Source: Dawidia soli (GTDB taxonomy: Bacteria; Bacteroidota; Bacteroidia; Cytophagales; Cyclobacteriaceae). Taken from it: a stretch of 57,145 bases of DNA. Shown here in pieces: positions 1-8,770 of the stretch (position 1 is its first letter; the number at the start of each line of letters is the position of its first letter). The position numbers and the translations under genes were made by a program. Below the pieces are notes generated by a model, which was given only the letters and a program-made list of their open reading frames with translations, searched no databases and was not told the origin of the DNA. The stretch spans positions 1-57,145 of the forward strand of contig NZ_JAHESC010000049.1 in assembly GCF_018598185.1 (NCBI RefSeq), written 5' to 3'.

Positions 1-2
1 TG

Positions 3-2324
3 AGTACACCGAACGGACTGGCACGCGCCACCGTGACGGGCACCGCCATACCCGACCTGCGCGTACAGGTAGCGCGGTACGACGAGTCGGACGGACTGCA
101 GGGTGCGCACTTCAACGAAAACGCCGGCGCCCGGCTACGCAGCGGCGAGCTGGTGTTCGGCGGCCTGAACGGGTTCAACATTTTTAACCCCGACAAGATC
201 ACGCCGAACGCCTATATCCCACCCGTGGTGATCAACGGCTTCGAGCTGTTCAACAAACGCATCGGCGTGGGCGAGCCGGTACACGACGGCGACCCCGTGC
301 TGCCGCAGTCGATCACCGAAACCGCCACCATCACCCTACAACACCACCACGACTTTTTTGCGTTGCAGTTCGTGGCGCTGAACTACCTGCACCCGGAGAA
401 GAATCAATATCAATACCGGCTGGAAGGATTCAACAAAGACTGGATCACGGCCGACCCGCACACGCGCAAAGCCACCTATACCAACCTCGACCCGGGCCGC
501 TATACATTCCGCGTACGCGCCTCCAACAACGATGCCGCCTGGAACGATGTGGGCGCAGCGGTGGACATTGTGGTGGAGCCACCGTTCTGGAAAAGCGAGC
601 TGGCCTTTGTGCTCTACGTCATCTTCCTGGCAGCAATCCTGCTTGCCGCGCGCAAACTCCTGCTGCTGCGCGAGCGGGCCAACGTGCGGCTGCAACAGGA
701 GCGTGCCGAAGCACAGCGCATGCACGAGCTCGACCTGATGAAGATCCGCTTCTTCACCAACGTGAGCCATGAATTCCGCACGCCGCTGGCATTGATCCTG
801 GCTCCCCTGGAGAAACTCACCCAGCAGGCGGACGACGGCCACGCGCGCCAGTTTCAGCTGATCCAGCGTAATGCACGCCGCCTGCTGAACCTGGTCAACC
901 AGCTGCTCGACTTCCGCAAACTCGAAACACAGGGAATCCCCTATTACCCCGCCGCCGGCGACCTGGTGCAGTTTGTGCGCGAAACGACCTACAGCTTTTC
1001 CGATCTGTCGGAAAAGAAAGACATCCACCTGAGTTTCTATACCGCCCTCGAGCGGCTCGACACGTTGTTCGACCAGGATAAACTCGAAAAGATCTTATTC
1101 AACCTGCTGTCCAACGCCTTTAAGTTCACACCCGAGCACGGCCGCATCAGTGTGCGCCTCGATCACGCGCCGGGTGCAGACGATGCAACACCCGGTGTAC
1201 GCATTTGTGTGGAAGACACCGGCATCGGCATTCCGGTGGAAAAGCAGGGCCGCATCTTCGAACGCTTTTTTCAGCACGACCTGCCCACAGGCATGATCAA
1301 CCAGGGCAGCGGCATCGGGCTGGCCATCACGCGGGAGTTTGTGAAAGTACACGGCGGTACCATCAGCGTGGAAAGCGAACCCGAAAAAGGCAGCCGGTTT
1401 ACCATTCTCCTGCCCCTGCAACCCATCCCCCAGGCAGGCACCGCCGCGCCGGTACCCGTTCCGTTGGCGGCCACGGCACCCGTCGCGATACCTATACCAC
1501 AGCCGCCACGCGACGGCCGCAAACCCATACTCTTATTAGTAGAAGACAATCACGACTTCCGTTTTTACCTGCAGGACAACCTGCGCGAAGAATATACCGT
1601 GCTGGAAGCGTCTACCGGCACGGAAGGCTGGCATGTGGCCCTGGAAAGTATACCCGACCTGGTCGTGAGCGACGTGATGATGCCGGGCCTGAGCGGCACC
1701 GACCTGTGCCGCCGCCTCAAAAGCGACGAACGCACATCGCACATTCCCGTAGTGCTGTTAACGGCGCGCAGCTCGGAAGAGCAAAAGCGCGAAGGATACG
1801 CCACGGGCGCGAACGACTATGTGGTCAAACCCTTCAGCGTGGAAATATTGCAGTCGCGGTTGCGCAACATGGTGCGCCAGCAGGAAGCCACCCGGAAATC
1901 GTTTCAGCACTACCTGGCGGTGAAGGGCAGCGCGGTAAACATCACGCCGCTGGACGAAAAACTTGTGAGCAAGGCCGTGGCAATTGTGGAAGCCAACCTC
2001 GAAGACGCCGATTTTTCCGTCGAGGCCCTCAGCCACGAGCTGGGCATGAGCCGCATTCATCTCTACCGCAAGATCAGCAGCCTGACCGGCAAGACGCCCG
2101 TGGAGTTTATCCGGTCCGTGCGCCTGCAGCATGCTGCGCAGCTGCTGGAAAAGAGCCAGCTCACGATCGCTGAGATTGCCTACCGCGTGGGCTTCAATAA
2201 CCCGAAGTATTTTACGCGGCAATTCAAAGACATGTACCACGTCGTGCCGTCCGAATATGCCATGCGCGGTGTTAAAAAAGACACACCCTTTTCCGGTGGC
2301 GGCTTCGCGCACGGCGTCTCCTGA
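3..2324 (+). CDS. Hybrid two-component system regulator (HTCS), 5'-truncated by window edge
   Basis: Membrane sensor fused to a DNA-binding response regulator; it should sense an oligosaccharide in the periplasm and activate the SusC/SusD genes just downstream. The reading frame is open to base 3, so the signal peptide and most sensor beta-propeller repeats lie outside the window; a GTG at 33 is an internal codon, not a convincing start. Visible in order (numbering from 33): last propeller blade, Y_Y_Y domain (about 90-185), one membrane helix (about 190-210), HisKA with phospho-acceptor His246 in HEFRTPL, HATPase with N-box (NLLSNAFKF) and GSGIGLA glycine box, a proline/alanine-rich linker, receiver with Asp547 in SDVMMPG and KPF Lys, then a C-terminal AraC-type HTH (about 650-750). 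Complete family members are about 1300-1400 residues, so about 40% is missing. The susC start is 140 bp downstream. Confidence 0.95.
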   Translation, partial: STPNGLARATVTGTAIPDLRVQVARYDESDGLQGAHFNENAGARLRSGELVFGGLNGFNIFNPDKITPNAYIPPVVINGFELFNKRIGVGEPVHDGDPVLPQSITETATITLQHHHDFFALQFVALNYLHPEKNQYQYRLEGFNKDWITADPHTRKATYTNLDPGRYTFRVRASNNDAAWNDVGAAVDIVVEPPFWKSELAFVLYVIFLAAILLAARKLLLLRERANVRLQQERAEAQRMHELDLMKIRFFTNVSHEFRTPLALILAPLEKLTQQADDGHARQFQLIQRNARRLLNLVNQLLDFRKLETQGIPYYPAAGDLVQFVRETTYSFSDLSEKKDIHLSFYTALERLDTLFDQDKLEKILFNLLSNAFKFTPEHGRISVRLDHAPGADDATPGVRICVEDTGIGIPVEKQGRIFERFFQHDLPTGMINQGSGIGLAITREFVKVHGGTISVESEPEKGSRFTILLPLQPIPQAGTAAPVPVPLAATAPVAIPIPQPPRDGRKPILLLVEDNHDFRFYLQDNLREEYTVLEASTGTEGWHVALESIPDLVVSDVMMPGLSGTDLCRRLKSDERTSHIPVVLLTARSSEEQKREGYATGANDYVVKPFSVEILQSRLRNMVRQQEATRKSFQHYLAVKGSAVNITPLDEKLVSKAVAIVEANLEDADFSVEALSHELGMSRIHLYRKISSLTGKTPVEFIRSVRLQHAAQLLEKSQLTIAEIAYRVGFNNPKYFTRQFKDMYHVVPSEYAMRGVKKDTPFSGGGFAHGVS

Positions 2325-2333
2325 AAATCTTCG

Positions 2334-2386
2334 ATGTTACACGGTGTTTCCGGGCACATGTAACGACAGATCCCCTAAGATGTAAC
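2334..2386 (+). promoter_or_regulatory. Candidate HTCS operator: three ATGTAAC-like direct repeats
   Basis: ATGTTAC at 2334-2340, ATGTAAC at 2358-2364 and ATGTAAC at 2380-2386 stand in the same orientation, with starts 24 and 22 bp apart (about two helical turns). They lie between the HTCS stop and the susC -7 element, and the last copy ends 33 bp before that element, where an AraC-type activator would be expected to bind. Binding by the HTCS protein is inferred. Confidence 0.45.
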
Positions 2387-2418
2387 AATACGGTACCCCC
2401 TCCGCGCCGTGTGTGCCC

Positions 2419-2426
2419 TAGCTTTG
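2419..2426 (+). promoter_or_regulatory. Candidate -7 promoter element of susC (PUL A)
   Basis: TAGCTTTG matches the Bacteroidota -7 consensus TAnnTTTG, 38 bp before the susC start codon. No TTTG stands about 19 bp upstream, which fits a promoter that needs an activator. Confidence 0.5.
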
Positions 2427-2464
2427 GATACTCCGCACGAAGTATCCACCTTAACCTATATCCT

Positions 2465-5400
2465 ATGAAGTATGTTTTACTAATCGTGTTCAGCATGGTG
2501 GCGGTCCTGCACGTCCGGGGCCAGTCCCAAACGGTCTCCGGCGTGGTCCGCGAAACCGAAGGCAACACGCCCCTGCCCGGCGTATCCATTCTATTAAAGG
2601 GCACCACCATCGGTACCTTTAGCGACGCAGAAGGCCGGTACGCCATCGATGTGCCGGCAAATGCCACCCTGGTTTTCTCTTTTATCGGCTACACCACGCA
2701 GGAAGTTGCGGTCGGTACACAAACGAGCCTCGACCTGTCGATGCAGCCTAACCTCGAGCTGTTATCGGAGGTGACGGTCACCGCCCTCGGCATCAAGCGC
2801 GAGAAAAAGACGCTGGGCTATGCCGTAGCCGACATCGGCAACGAAAACATCGCCGGCAACGGCGAGACGAACCCCCTGGCATCCATTGCCGGTAAAGTAG
2901 CGGGCGTCAACATCGCGCAGACAACCGCCGGCCCGACCGGCTCTACGCGTGTGGTCATCCGCGGCATCCGCGGGCTGAAGGACAACAGCCAGCCGCTGTA
3001 CGTCATCGACGGCGTACCCGCGGTAAACTCCAACATCGGCAGCGCCAGTCAGTGGGGCGGCTTCGACCTGGGCGATGGTCTTTCCGACGTCAATCCCAAC
3101 GACATCGAATCCATCAGCGTATTGAAAGGCTCTGCAGCCTCTGCCCTCTACGGCAGCCGCGCCCTCAACGGCGTGATCCTCATCACCACCAAAACAGGCA
3201 ACCGTGGCAAGGGCATCGGCGTGGAATTCAACAGCGCCTTTACCCTCGACCAGATCTCCACCCGCCTCGACGAACGCCAAAAACGCTACGGCCAGGGCAA
3301 CGACGGTGTATTTCCGACGGACCCGTTGCAGTCGCAAAACATCACGTCCAACTGGGGACCTTCGTTCGACGAAGAAACGGAGATCACCCAGATGGACGGC
3401 ACCGTACGTCCCTACCGGTATCTCGACAACAACATCCAGGACTTCTTCCGCACCGGTAAAACCTGGATGAACACCGTCGCCGTGACCGGGGGCACCGAAA
3501 ACACGAGCATGCGGTTGTCGTACTCCAGCATCACCAACGACGACATCATTCCCACCAGCGGTTTCGACAAAGACATCTTCGCGCTGCGGACCACCTCGAA
3601 GATCACCAAAAAGCTGACGGCCGATGCCAAGATCAGCTTCGCCGACGAGCGCGTAAAGAACCGGCCGGCCCTGACCGATGATGTCAACAACATCGGTAAC
3701 GGCCTGCTGGGCCTGGCGGCTAACTTCGACCAGGAATGGCTGAAGAAATATCAGACGGAAGACGGCAAGTATATCAACTACACCGGCAATATATACCGAG
3801 CCAACCCGTACTGGACGATCAACAAAACGTTTAACGAAAGTCGGAAGCAACGCGTGGGCGGGCTCATCAACCTGAACTACGAGCTCAACGACATGTTCAG
3901 CATCAGCCTGCAGGGCGGCACCGACTTCTTTACATTCAAGCATGCCAATTTCTACGACAAGAACACACCGGCGATTGCCGGCGGCGCCCTGAATACGCTC
4001 GACCAGACAACCCAGGAAACCAACTTCCAGGGCATGCTGAACTTCAAAAAAGATCTGGGCACCAGTTTCAAAATCGGTGCCATGGCGGGCGCCAACCTGA
4101 TGCAGCAGCGCAGCTATGGCGAAAACATCCAGGCGACGCAGATCATCCAACCCGGCACGGCCAACCTCATCAATTTCTCGGAGAAAAGGATTGTACCCTT
4201 TGATGCGCGCAAGGAAATTCAGTCCGTGTTCGGTTCGGTGAACCTGAGCTATAAGGAGTATCTCTTCCTGAACCTGCAGGGCCGCAACGATTGGGCCTCT
4301 ACATTGCCGCGCGACAACTGGTCGTTCTTCTACCCCGCCGCCGACGTGAGTTATGTGCTGACCGACGCCTTCGACCTGCAGTCCAACGTGTTGTCGTTCG
4401 TAAAGATCCGCACCGCCTGGGGACAGGTAGGCCGCGAGCCCGATCCCTATAAAACCGGCTTTGCCTACGACCTGACGGGCCGGTCCATCAACGGTCAGCC
4501 CATGGGCAACATTCAGGGTGACATCATTCCCAACCCCAACCTGACGGCCGAGATCAAAACCTCCTTCGAGATCGGTGCCGACGTCCGGCTCTTCGGCGAT
4601 AAGGTAGGCCTCGACTTCACGTACTACAACGAAGTGACAGACGACGTGCTGCTCGACCTCACGATTCCCCAAACCACCGGGTATAGCTTTGCCGCGCTCA
4701 ATGCCGGTAAGCTCAGAAACCGCGGCGTGGAATTACTCATCAGCACCACGCCGGTCAACTTCAGCAATGGTTTCCGGTGGGACCTGAGCTTCAACTTCGC
4801 CCGCAACGTCAATGAAGTGATGGAACTGCACCCGCTGCTGGCCACGTTTACCGTGGCCGAAGCACGCTGGGCAGGTGCCACGGTGGTAGCCGAAAAAGGT
4901 AAACCCTTCGGCACGATCCTCGGCGCAGGCTTTTTGCGCGATGAAAACGGCAACCGCGTGTTCAACAGCAGCAACGGCGAGCCGATGCCTACCGCTACCC
5001 CCATTGCATTAGGCAACATCCTGCCCGACTGGACCGGCGGGATCATCAACACCATCTCCTACAAAGGCTTCCAGCTGAAGGCGGCATTTGATATCCGCGT
5101 GGGCGGCGACATCTTCTCGATGACCAACATGACCATGCACATGAACGGCTCACACGCCAACACCGAGGCGGGTCGCGAGTCGTGGAACGAATACCAGCAG
5201 GAACGTCGCGCCGCGCAACTGGAGGCTGAAGCCAACGGTGAAGTAGCGGAAGTGGACAACCCCGACAACGCGTACTATGTACCGCGCAACAACCGCGGCT
5301 ACATCGGCGAAGGGGTGAACCAGGAAGGCACCCCGAACACCATTCCCATCAGTCCCGCCGCCTACTGGCAGAGCATCGGCAACAACATTCCCGAGCCGTT

Positions 5401-5653
5401 CATCTACGATGCCAGCTACGTCAAGCTCCGCGACCTGACCTTTACCTATACTTTACCGTCGTCCCTGCTGAAGGGTACGCCGTTCCGTTCGGTATCGCTC
5501 AGCGCCATTGGCCGTAACCTGTGGATCATCCACAAGAACACGCCCAACATCGACCCCGAGTCCACCTATAACATCAGCAACGGCCAGGGCCTGGAGTACG
5601 GCTCGCTGCCCACACGCCGCCGCTATGGTTTTAACCTGGTTGTAAAATTCTAA
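2465..5653 (+). CDS. SusC/RagA-family TonB-linked outer-membrane receptor (PUL A)
   Basis: Outer-membrane beta-barrel that imports oligosaccharide or another large nutrient together with the SusD lipoprotein encoded next. I chose ATG 2465 (1062 aa) because it opens a clean signal peptide (MKYVLLIVFSMVAVL...GQ); an in-frame codon at 2411 would only add a non-signal extension that overlaps the promoter. Residues about 23-110 form a carboxypeptidase-regulatory-like domain (TVSGVV, PGVSILLKGT, FSFIGY). The TonB plug follows (about 125-240; motifs IRGIRGL, PLYVIDGVP, ISVLKGSAASALYGSRA), then the barrel ending in a phenylalanine (VVKF). There is no STN domain, as expected for an HTCS-controlled rather than sigma/FecR-controlled receptor. 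The SusD start lies 12 bp after the stop. Substrate unknown. Confidence 0.97.
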   Translation: MKYVLLIVFSMVAVLHVRGQSQTVSGVVRETEGNTPLPGVSILLKGTTIGTFSDAEGRYAIDVPANATLVFSFIGYTTQEVAVGTQTSLDLSMQPNLELLSEVTVTALGIKREKKTLGYAVADIGNENIAGNGETNPLASIAGKVAGVNIAQTTAGPTGSTRVVIRGIRGLKDNSQPLYVIDGVPAVNSNIGSASQWGGFDLGDGLSDVNPNDIESISVLKGSAASALYGSRALNGVILITTKTGNRGKGIGVEFNSAFTLDQISTRLDERQKRYGQGNDGVFPTDPLQSQNITSNWGPSFDEETEITQMDGTVRPYRYLDNNIQDFFRTGKTWMNTVAVTGGTENTSMRLSYSSITNDDIIPTSGFDKDIFALRTTSKITKKLTADAKISFADERVKNRPALTDDVNNIGNGLLGLAANFDQEWLKKYQTEDGKYINYTGNIYRANPYWTINKTFNESRKQRVGGLINLNYELNDMFSISLQGGTDFFTFKHANFYDKNTPAIAGGALNTLDQTTQETNFQGMLNFKKDLGTSFKIGAMAGANLMQQRSYGENIQATQIIQPGTANLINFSEKRIVPFDARKEIQSVFGSVNLSYKEYLFLNLQGRNDWASTLPRDNWSFFYPAADVSYVLTDAFDLQSNVLSFVKIRTAWGQVGREPDPYKTGFAYDLTGRSINGQPMGNIQGDIIPNPNLTAEIKTSFEIGADVRLFGDKVGLDFTYYNEVTDDVLLDLTIPQTTGYSFAALNAGKLRNRGVELLISTTPVNFSNGFRWDLSFNFARNVNEVMELHPLLATFTVAEARWAGATVVAEKGKPFGTILGAGFLRDENGNRVFNSSNGEPMPTATPIALGNILPDWTGGIINTISYKGFQLKAAFDIRVGGDIFSMTNMTMHMNGSHANTEAGRESWNEYQQERRAAQLEAEANGEVAEVDNPDNAYYVPRNNRGYIGEGVNQEGTPNTIPISPAAYWQSIGNNIPEPFIYDASYVKLRDLTFTYTLPSSLLKGTPFRSVSLSAIGRNLWIIHKNTPNIDPESTYNISNGQGLEYGSLPTRRRYGFNLVVKF

Positions 5654-5665
5654 CGCACCACCGAC

Positions 5666-7276
5666 ATGAAGAAACTATTGTATATACTGTTCATCGCCGT
5701 CGTCGCCCTGCAGGGGTGTACGGACGATTTCGAAAAACTCAACACCAACCCGGCCGGGTTCCCGGAGATTTTCCCGGGCATTCAACTCGCAAAAGTGCAG
5801 ACGGACCTTTCGGGCCTGCGGGAAGACGTATGGCGCTATGACCTGGCCATCACATCGCCGCTGGTACAGCACCTGGCCGGATCGTGGTGGACGCAGCACG
5901 GCGGCCAGTACCGCGTGGTAGACAAAACACAGTGGTATACCTTGTGGGAAACCTCCTACCCGCGCGACCTGAAAAACATCCAGGACCTGGTAGACCGCAC
6001 CGCGACCGACACCGCGCTGGTGAACATGCACGCCGCCGCTCGCATCATGCGTGTCTATATTTACGCGCGGATCACAGACCTGTACGGAGACATTCCGTAT
6101 TCGGAAGCGATTAAAGGGTATACCGAAAAGATCTACCTCCCTGCCTACGACACACAGGAAAAGATCTATACCGACTTTTTTAAAGAACTCGAAGAAGCCG
6201 TGGGCGCGTTAGACGCGACGAAGGGCGCCATCGAAGGCGACCAGTTCCTGGGCGGCAACATCGACAACTGGAAACGCTTCGGCAACTCGCTGCGGATGCG
6301 CCTCGGCTTCCGCCTCACCAAGGTGGCGCCCGACGTGGCACGCACCCAGGTAGAGGCCGCCATTGCCGGCGGGGTGATGACCAGCAACAGCCACACCTGC
6401 CAGATGCGGCACGAAGCCATTGCCTACGTAGACGGCGAAAACCGTGGCAACGGCCGCTCGCAGGTATTCCAGTCGGAAGTAACGTCCGCGGGCTTCCGCC
6501 TCACCAACACCCTGGTGGATTATATGAAGGCAACCCGCGACCCGCGCCTGTATATCTACGGCGGCACCTATATGGCCAAACCCACCGAAGAAGAAGAGAT
6601 CGACAACAGCGAAAACCTCGACCTGACGAAATACCTGCAGGAAGGCCTGGCGTATGGCGCCATGTCGTGGAACCTGTGGTTGCCGGTACAGGACATTACA
6701 CAGGACGACGGCACCACGGTAGGCCTCGACGTAGGCCATCGCCGCATGCAGCCCAGCAAATACGTGGCCGCGCTGGACGCACCGTACTTTCACTTCACCT
6801 ATGCCGAAGTAGAGTTCCTGCTGGCAGAAGCCGCCCTGCGCGGCTGGGGCGGCCAGACCGGCGTGCAAGAACACTTCGAAAAAGGCATCCAGGCAGCCTG
6901 TGAGCTGACATCCACATACCCCGATGCTCCGACCATTGTCCAGGATAGCATTGACGTACTGAAAGCACAATTCCTGCCCTTCCCGGCCGACGAAGACGAG
7001 CAGATGCGCGTGATCCACGAACAAATGTGGGTGAACTTCTTCCTCAACGGCCCCGAAGCATACGCCAACTACCGCCGCACCGGCTACCCGGAACTGGTGC
7101 CCTTCACATCGGTCGAGTGGTATACCAGCGGCACCAACGGCGTCATGCCCCGTCGCTTCTTCTATCCCGAATCAGAATCCGTGCAGAACCCCGAGCACTA
7201 CCAGGATGCCGTCCGCCGCATCGGCGGCACCGACGACTGGCTGAAACGCGTATGGTGGGATTCCGAAAACGAATAG
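5666..7276 (+). CDS. SusD/RagB-family nutrient-binding lipoprotein (PUL A)
   Basis: Surface lipoprotein that forms the lid of the SusC channel and binds substrate. The 536-residue protein opens with a lipoprotein signal ending in LQGC (lipidated Cys18). The motif FEKLNTNP right after it marks the SusD-like branch that carries the LNTNP signature, distinct from the branch of the other two SusD proteins in this window. TPR-like helical segments follow (for example RIMRVYIYARITDLYGDIPYS). The C-terminal part has the usual LAEAALRGW helix and a region (YRRTGYPEL) typical of this branch. It is translated directly behind susC with a 12-bp gap and is followed by a terminator-like hairpin, so susC-susD looks like a two-gene unit. 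Confidence 0.96.
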   Translation: MKKLLYILFIAVVALQGCTDDFEKLNTNPAGFPEIFPGIQLAKVQTDLSGLREDVWRYDLAITSPLVQHLAGSWWTQHGGQYRVVDKTQWYTLWETSYPRDLKNIQDLVDRTATDTALVNMHAAARIMRVYIYARITDLYGDIPYSEAIKGYTEKIYLPAYDTQEKIYTDFFKELEEAVGALDATKGAIEGDQFLGGNIDNWKRFGNSLRMRLGFRLTKVAPDVARTQVEAAIAGGVMTSNSHTCQMRHEAIAYVDGENRGNGRSQVFQSEVTSAGFRLTNTLVDYMKATRDPRLYIYGGTYMAKPTEEEEIDNSENLDLTKYLQEGLAYGAMSWNLWLPVQDITQDDGTTVGLDVGHRRMQPSKYVAALDAPYFHFTYAEVEFLLAEAALRGWGGQTGVQEHFEKGIQAACELTSTYPDAPTIVQDSIDVLKAQFLPFPADEDEQMRVIHEQMWVNFFLNGPEAYANYRRTGYPELVPFTSVEWYTSGTNGVMPRRFFYPESESVQNPEHYQDAVRRIGGTDDWLKRVWWDSENE

Positions 7277-7298
7277 TACCAGGCCCTCTATAAAAATC

Positions 7299-7340
7299 GG
7301 GAAGCTCGTCGTTCCGCTGCGAACAGGGCTTCCCTTTTTA
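7299..7340 (+). terminator. Intrinsic terminator after susD (PUL A)
   Basis: GGGAAGC (7299-7305) pairs with GCTTCCC (7328-7334), with an inner GTTC/GAAC stem, followed by TTTTTA. It should end the susC-susD transcript before the sulfotransferase-like gene. Confidence 0.75.
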
Positions 7341-7353
7341 TCTTACTATCCCT

Positions 7354-8676
7354 ATGTATACCTTATACCGAACCTTGCCCCTCCTGCTTTTTGTGTTGCT
7401 GTTGACAGCCTGCCAGGATGACGACAACACGTCGGGTGTATCCGTCGCCCTGCACTCGGTCGCGACCGACGCAACGTCTGCCATGCAGGCGCGCGTACAC
7501 GTAACGCTGACCATGCCGGGCGACGTGACGGTACATTACTGGCCGGCCGGAAACACCGGCGGTACCCGTACGGTGCAGTCCACCGCCAGGCGCGGCCATT
7601 CCATTCCGTTGCTCGGCCTGCAGGCAAACACCGCCTACGAATTCCGGATTATACCCGGCGGCACCGAGTCCGCTGCTGAAGAAGGCACTTTCACCACGCC
7701 ATCGATTCCCCAACACGTAACCGACTTCTACAAAGAATCAGAAAACACGGTATCGCCGGCCGCCGGCGGCTGCTACCTCTTCGCCAGCATGACAAAGCCA
7801 GGCTGTCTGTACCTGGTGGACGGCAGCGGCAGGATCGTATGGTACCGCACCACACCCAACGTGATCAAAGCAGCGCGCATCGTGCAAAACAACACCATCA
7901 TTACCCTCGAAGACAACACTGACAACGCCATGGGTGATGGCAACATCATTTTGCAGACGACGTTTGCCAACGACACGCTGTTCTACCAGGTAAGCGGCCG
8001 CAACGGCTTCGACCGCATCGCCCACCACGACGTGCAAGTGGCCGCCAACGGCGACGTGGTGATGATCACGAACGAAATGAAAGACGGGTACCCCGGCGAC
8101 GGTCTGCTTGTGCTGGACTACCTGGGCAACAAAAAATGGAGCTGGTCCACCTTCGACGCCATGCCCCACATCAACCCCGAAAACTACCGGCAGCCCTGGG
8201 GCAACTCGCTCTTCATCGACACCGACGGCCACTACATCGTTTCCTTCCGCTCGCTTTGCCAGGTATGGAAGATCCACAACACCACCGGCGCCGTCCTCTG
8301 GACACTCGGCAAGAACGGCACGATCGCCTTGCCGGAAGGCGGCGAATTTTTGTACCAGCACTACGCCCACCGCAACGCCGACGGCGACATCATGCTCTTC
8401 GACAACGGCGACGCCAGCCGCCCGATGTCGCGCGTCCTCGCCTTCAGACTGAACGAGCTACAAACAGCAGCCACCCTTACACTGAACACACCACTCCCTA
8501 CCGCGTTGTATACCAACATCATGGGCAGCGCCCTGCTCTTGCCGGATAAAAATATACTGGCCGCCAGCGCCGTGAACGGTCGGTTGGTGAGTTTGTCGCA
8601 GGCGGGCGACGTACAATGGCAGCTGAAAACGGCATCGCGGGTGTATCGGGTGGAGCATGTAGCGAAGCCGTGGTGA
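7354..8676 (+). CDS. Arylsulfotransferase (ASST)-like beta-propeller lipoprotein
   Basis: A 440-residue exported protein; the signal peptide ends in the lipobox LLTAC (Cys20), so it is probably anchored in a membrane facing the periplasm or surface. After a short Ig/FnIII-like N-terminal domain (about 27-120) it has the repeats of the arylsulfotransferase family: AHHDVQVAANGD, IVSFRSLCQVWKIHNTTG, AVLWTLGKNG, FLYQHYAHR and IMLFDNGDAS. Family members move sulfate between phenolic compounds through a histidine intermediate; the His of YQH and the Arg of SFR fit active-site positions. The usual W-x-H-x-N-S element reads PWGNS here, so one expected histidine seems absent and catalysis is not certain. 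It follows susD after a terminator and probably has its own promoter; its position suggests a role in PUL A substrate processing. Confidence 0.8.
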   Translation: MYTLYRTLPLLLFVLLLTACQDDDNTSGVSVALHSVATDATSAMQARVHVTLTMPGDVTVHYWPAGNTGGTRTVQSTARRGHSIPLLGLQANTAYEFRIIPGGTESAAEEGTFTTPSIPQHVTDFYKESENTVSPAAGGCYLFASMTKPGCLYLVDGSGRIVWYRTTPNVIKAARIVQNNTIITLEDNTDNAMGDGNIILQTTFANDTLFYQVSGRNGFDRIAHHDVQVAANGDVVMITNEMKDGYPGDGLLVLDYLGNKKWSWSTFDAMPHINPENYRQPWGNSLFIDTDGHYIVSFRSLCQVWKIHNTTGAVLWTLGKNGTIALPEGGEFLYQHYAHRNADGDIMLFDNGDASRPMSRVLAFRLNELQTAATLTLNTPLPTALYTNIMGSALLLPDKNILAASAVNGRLVSLSQAGDVQWQLKTASRVYRVEHVAKPW

Positions 8677-8690
8677 CAGAAGCCCGGTAT

Positions 8691-8729
8691 AAAAAAAAGC
8701 ACACGTGATAGATCCACGTGTGCTTTTTT
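8691..8729. terminator. Bidirectional intrinsic terminator
   Basis: AGCACACGTG (8698-8707) and CACGTGTGCT (8715-8724) form a perfect 10-bp stem with a 7-nt loop, flanked by an A-run on the left and a T-run on the right. It serves both the + sulfotransferase-like gene and the convergent - permease gene. Confidence 0.88.
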
Positions 8730-8770
8730 ATGGAGCGTGACATCGAAAAGCAGAAGTTCCCGGTCTGTAA

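Noticed and set aside
2762-4672. Very long antisense frame across susC of PUL A
   Set aside because: High GC and codon bias of the real gene create stop-free antisense frames; composition (valine, glycine, arginine-rich) and lack of domains mark it as a shadow. The same applies to the long frames opposite the HTCS and DUF4221 genes.
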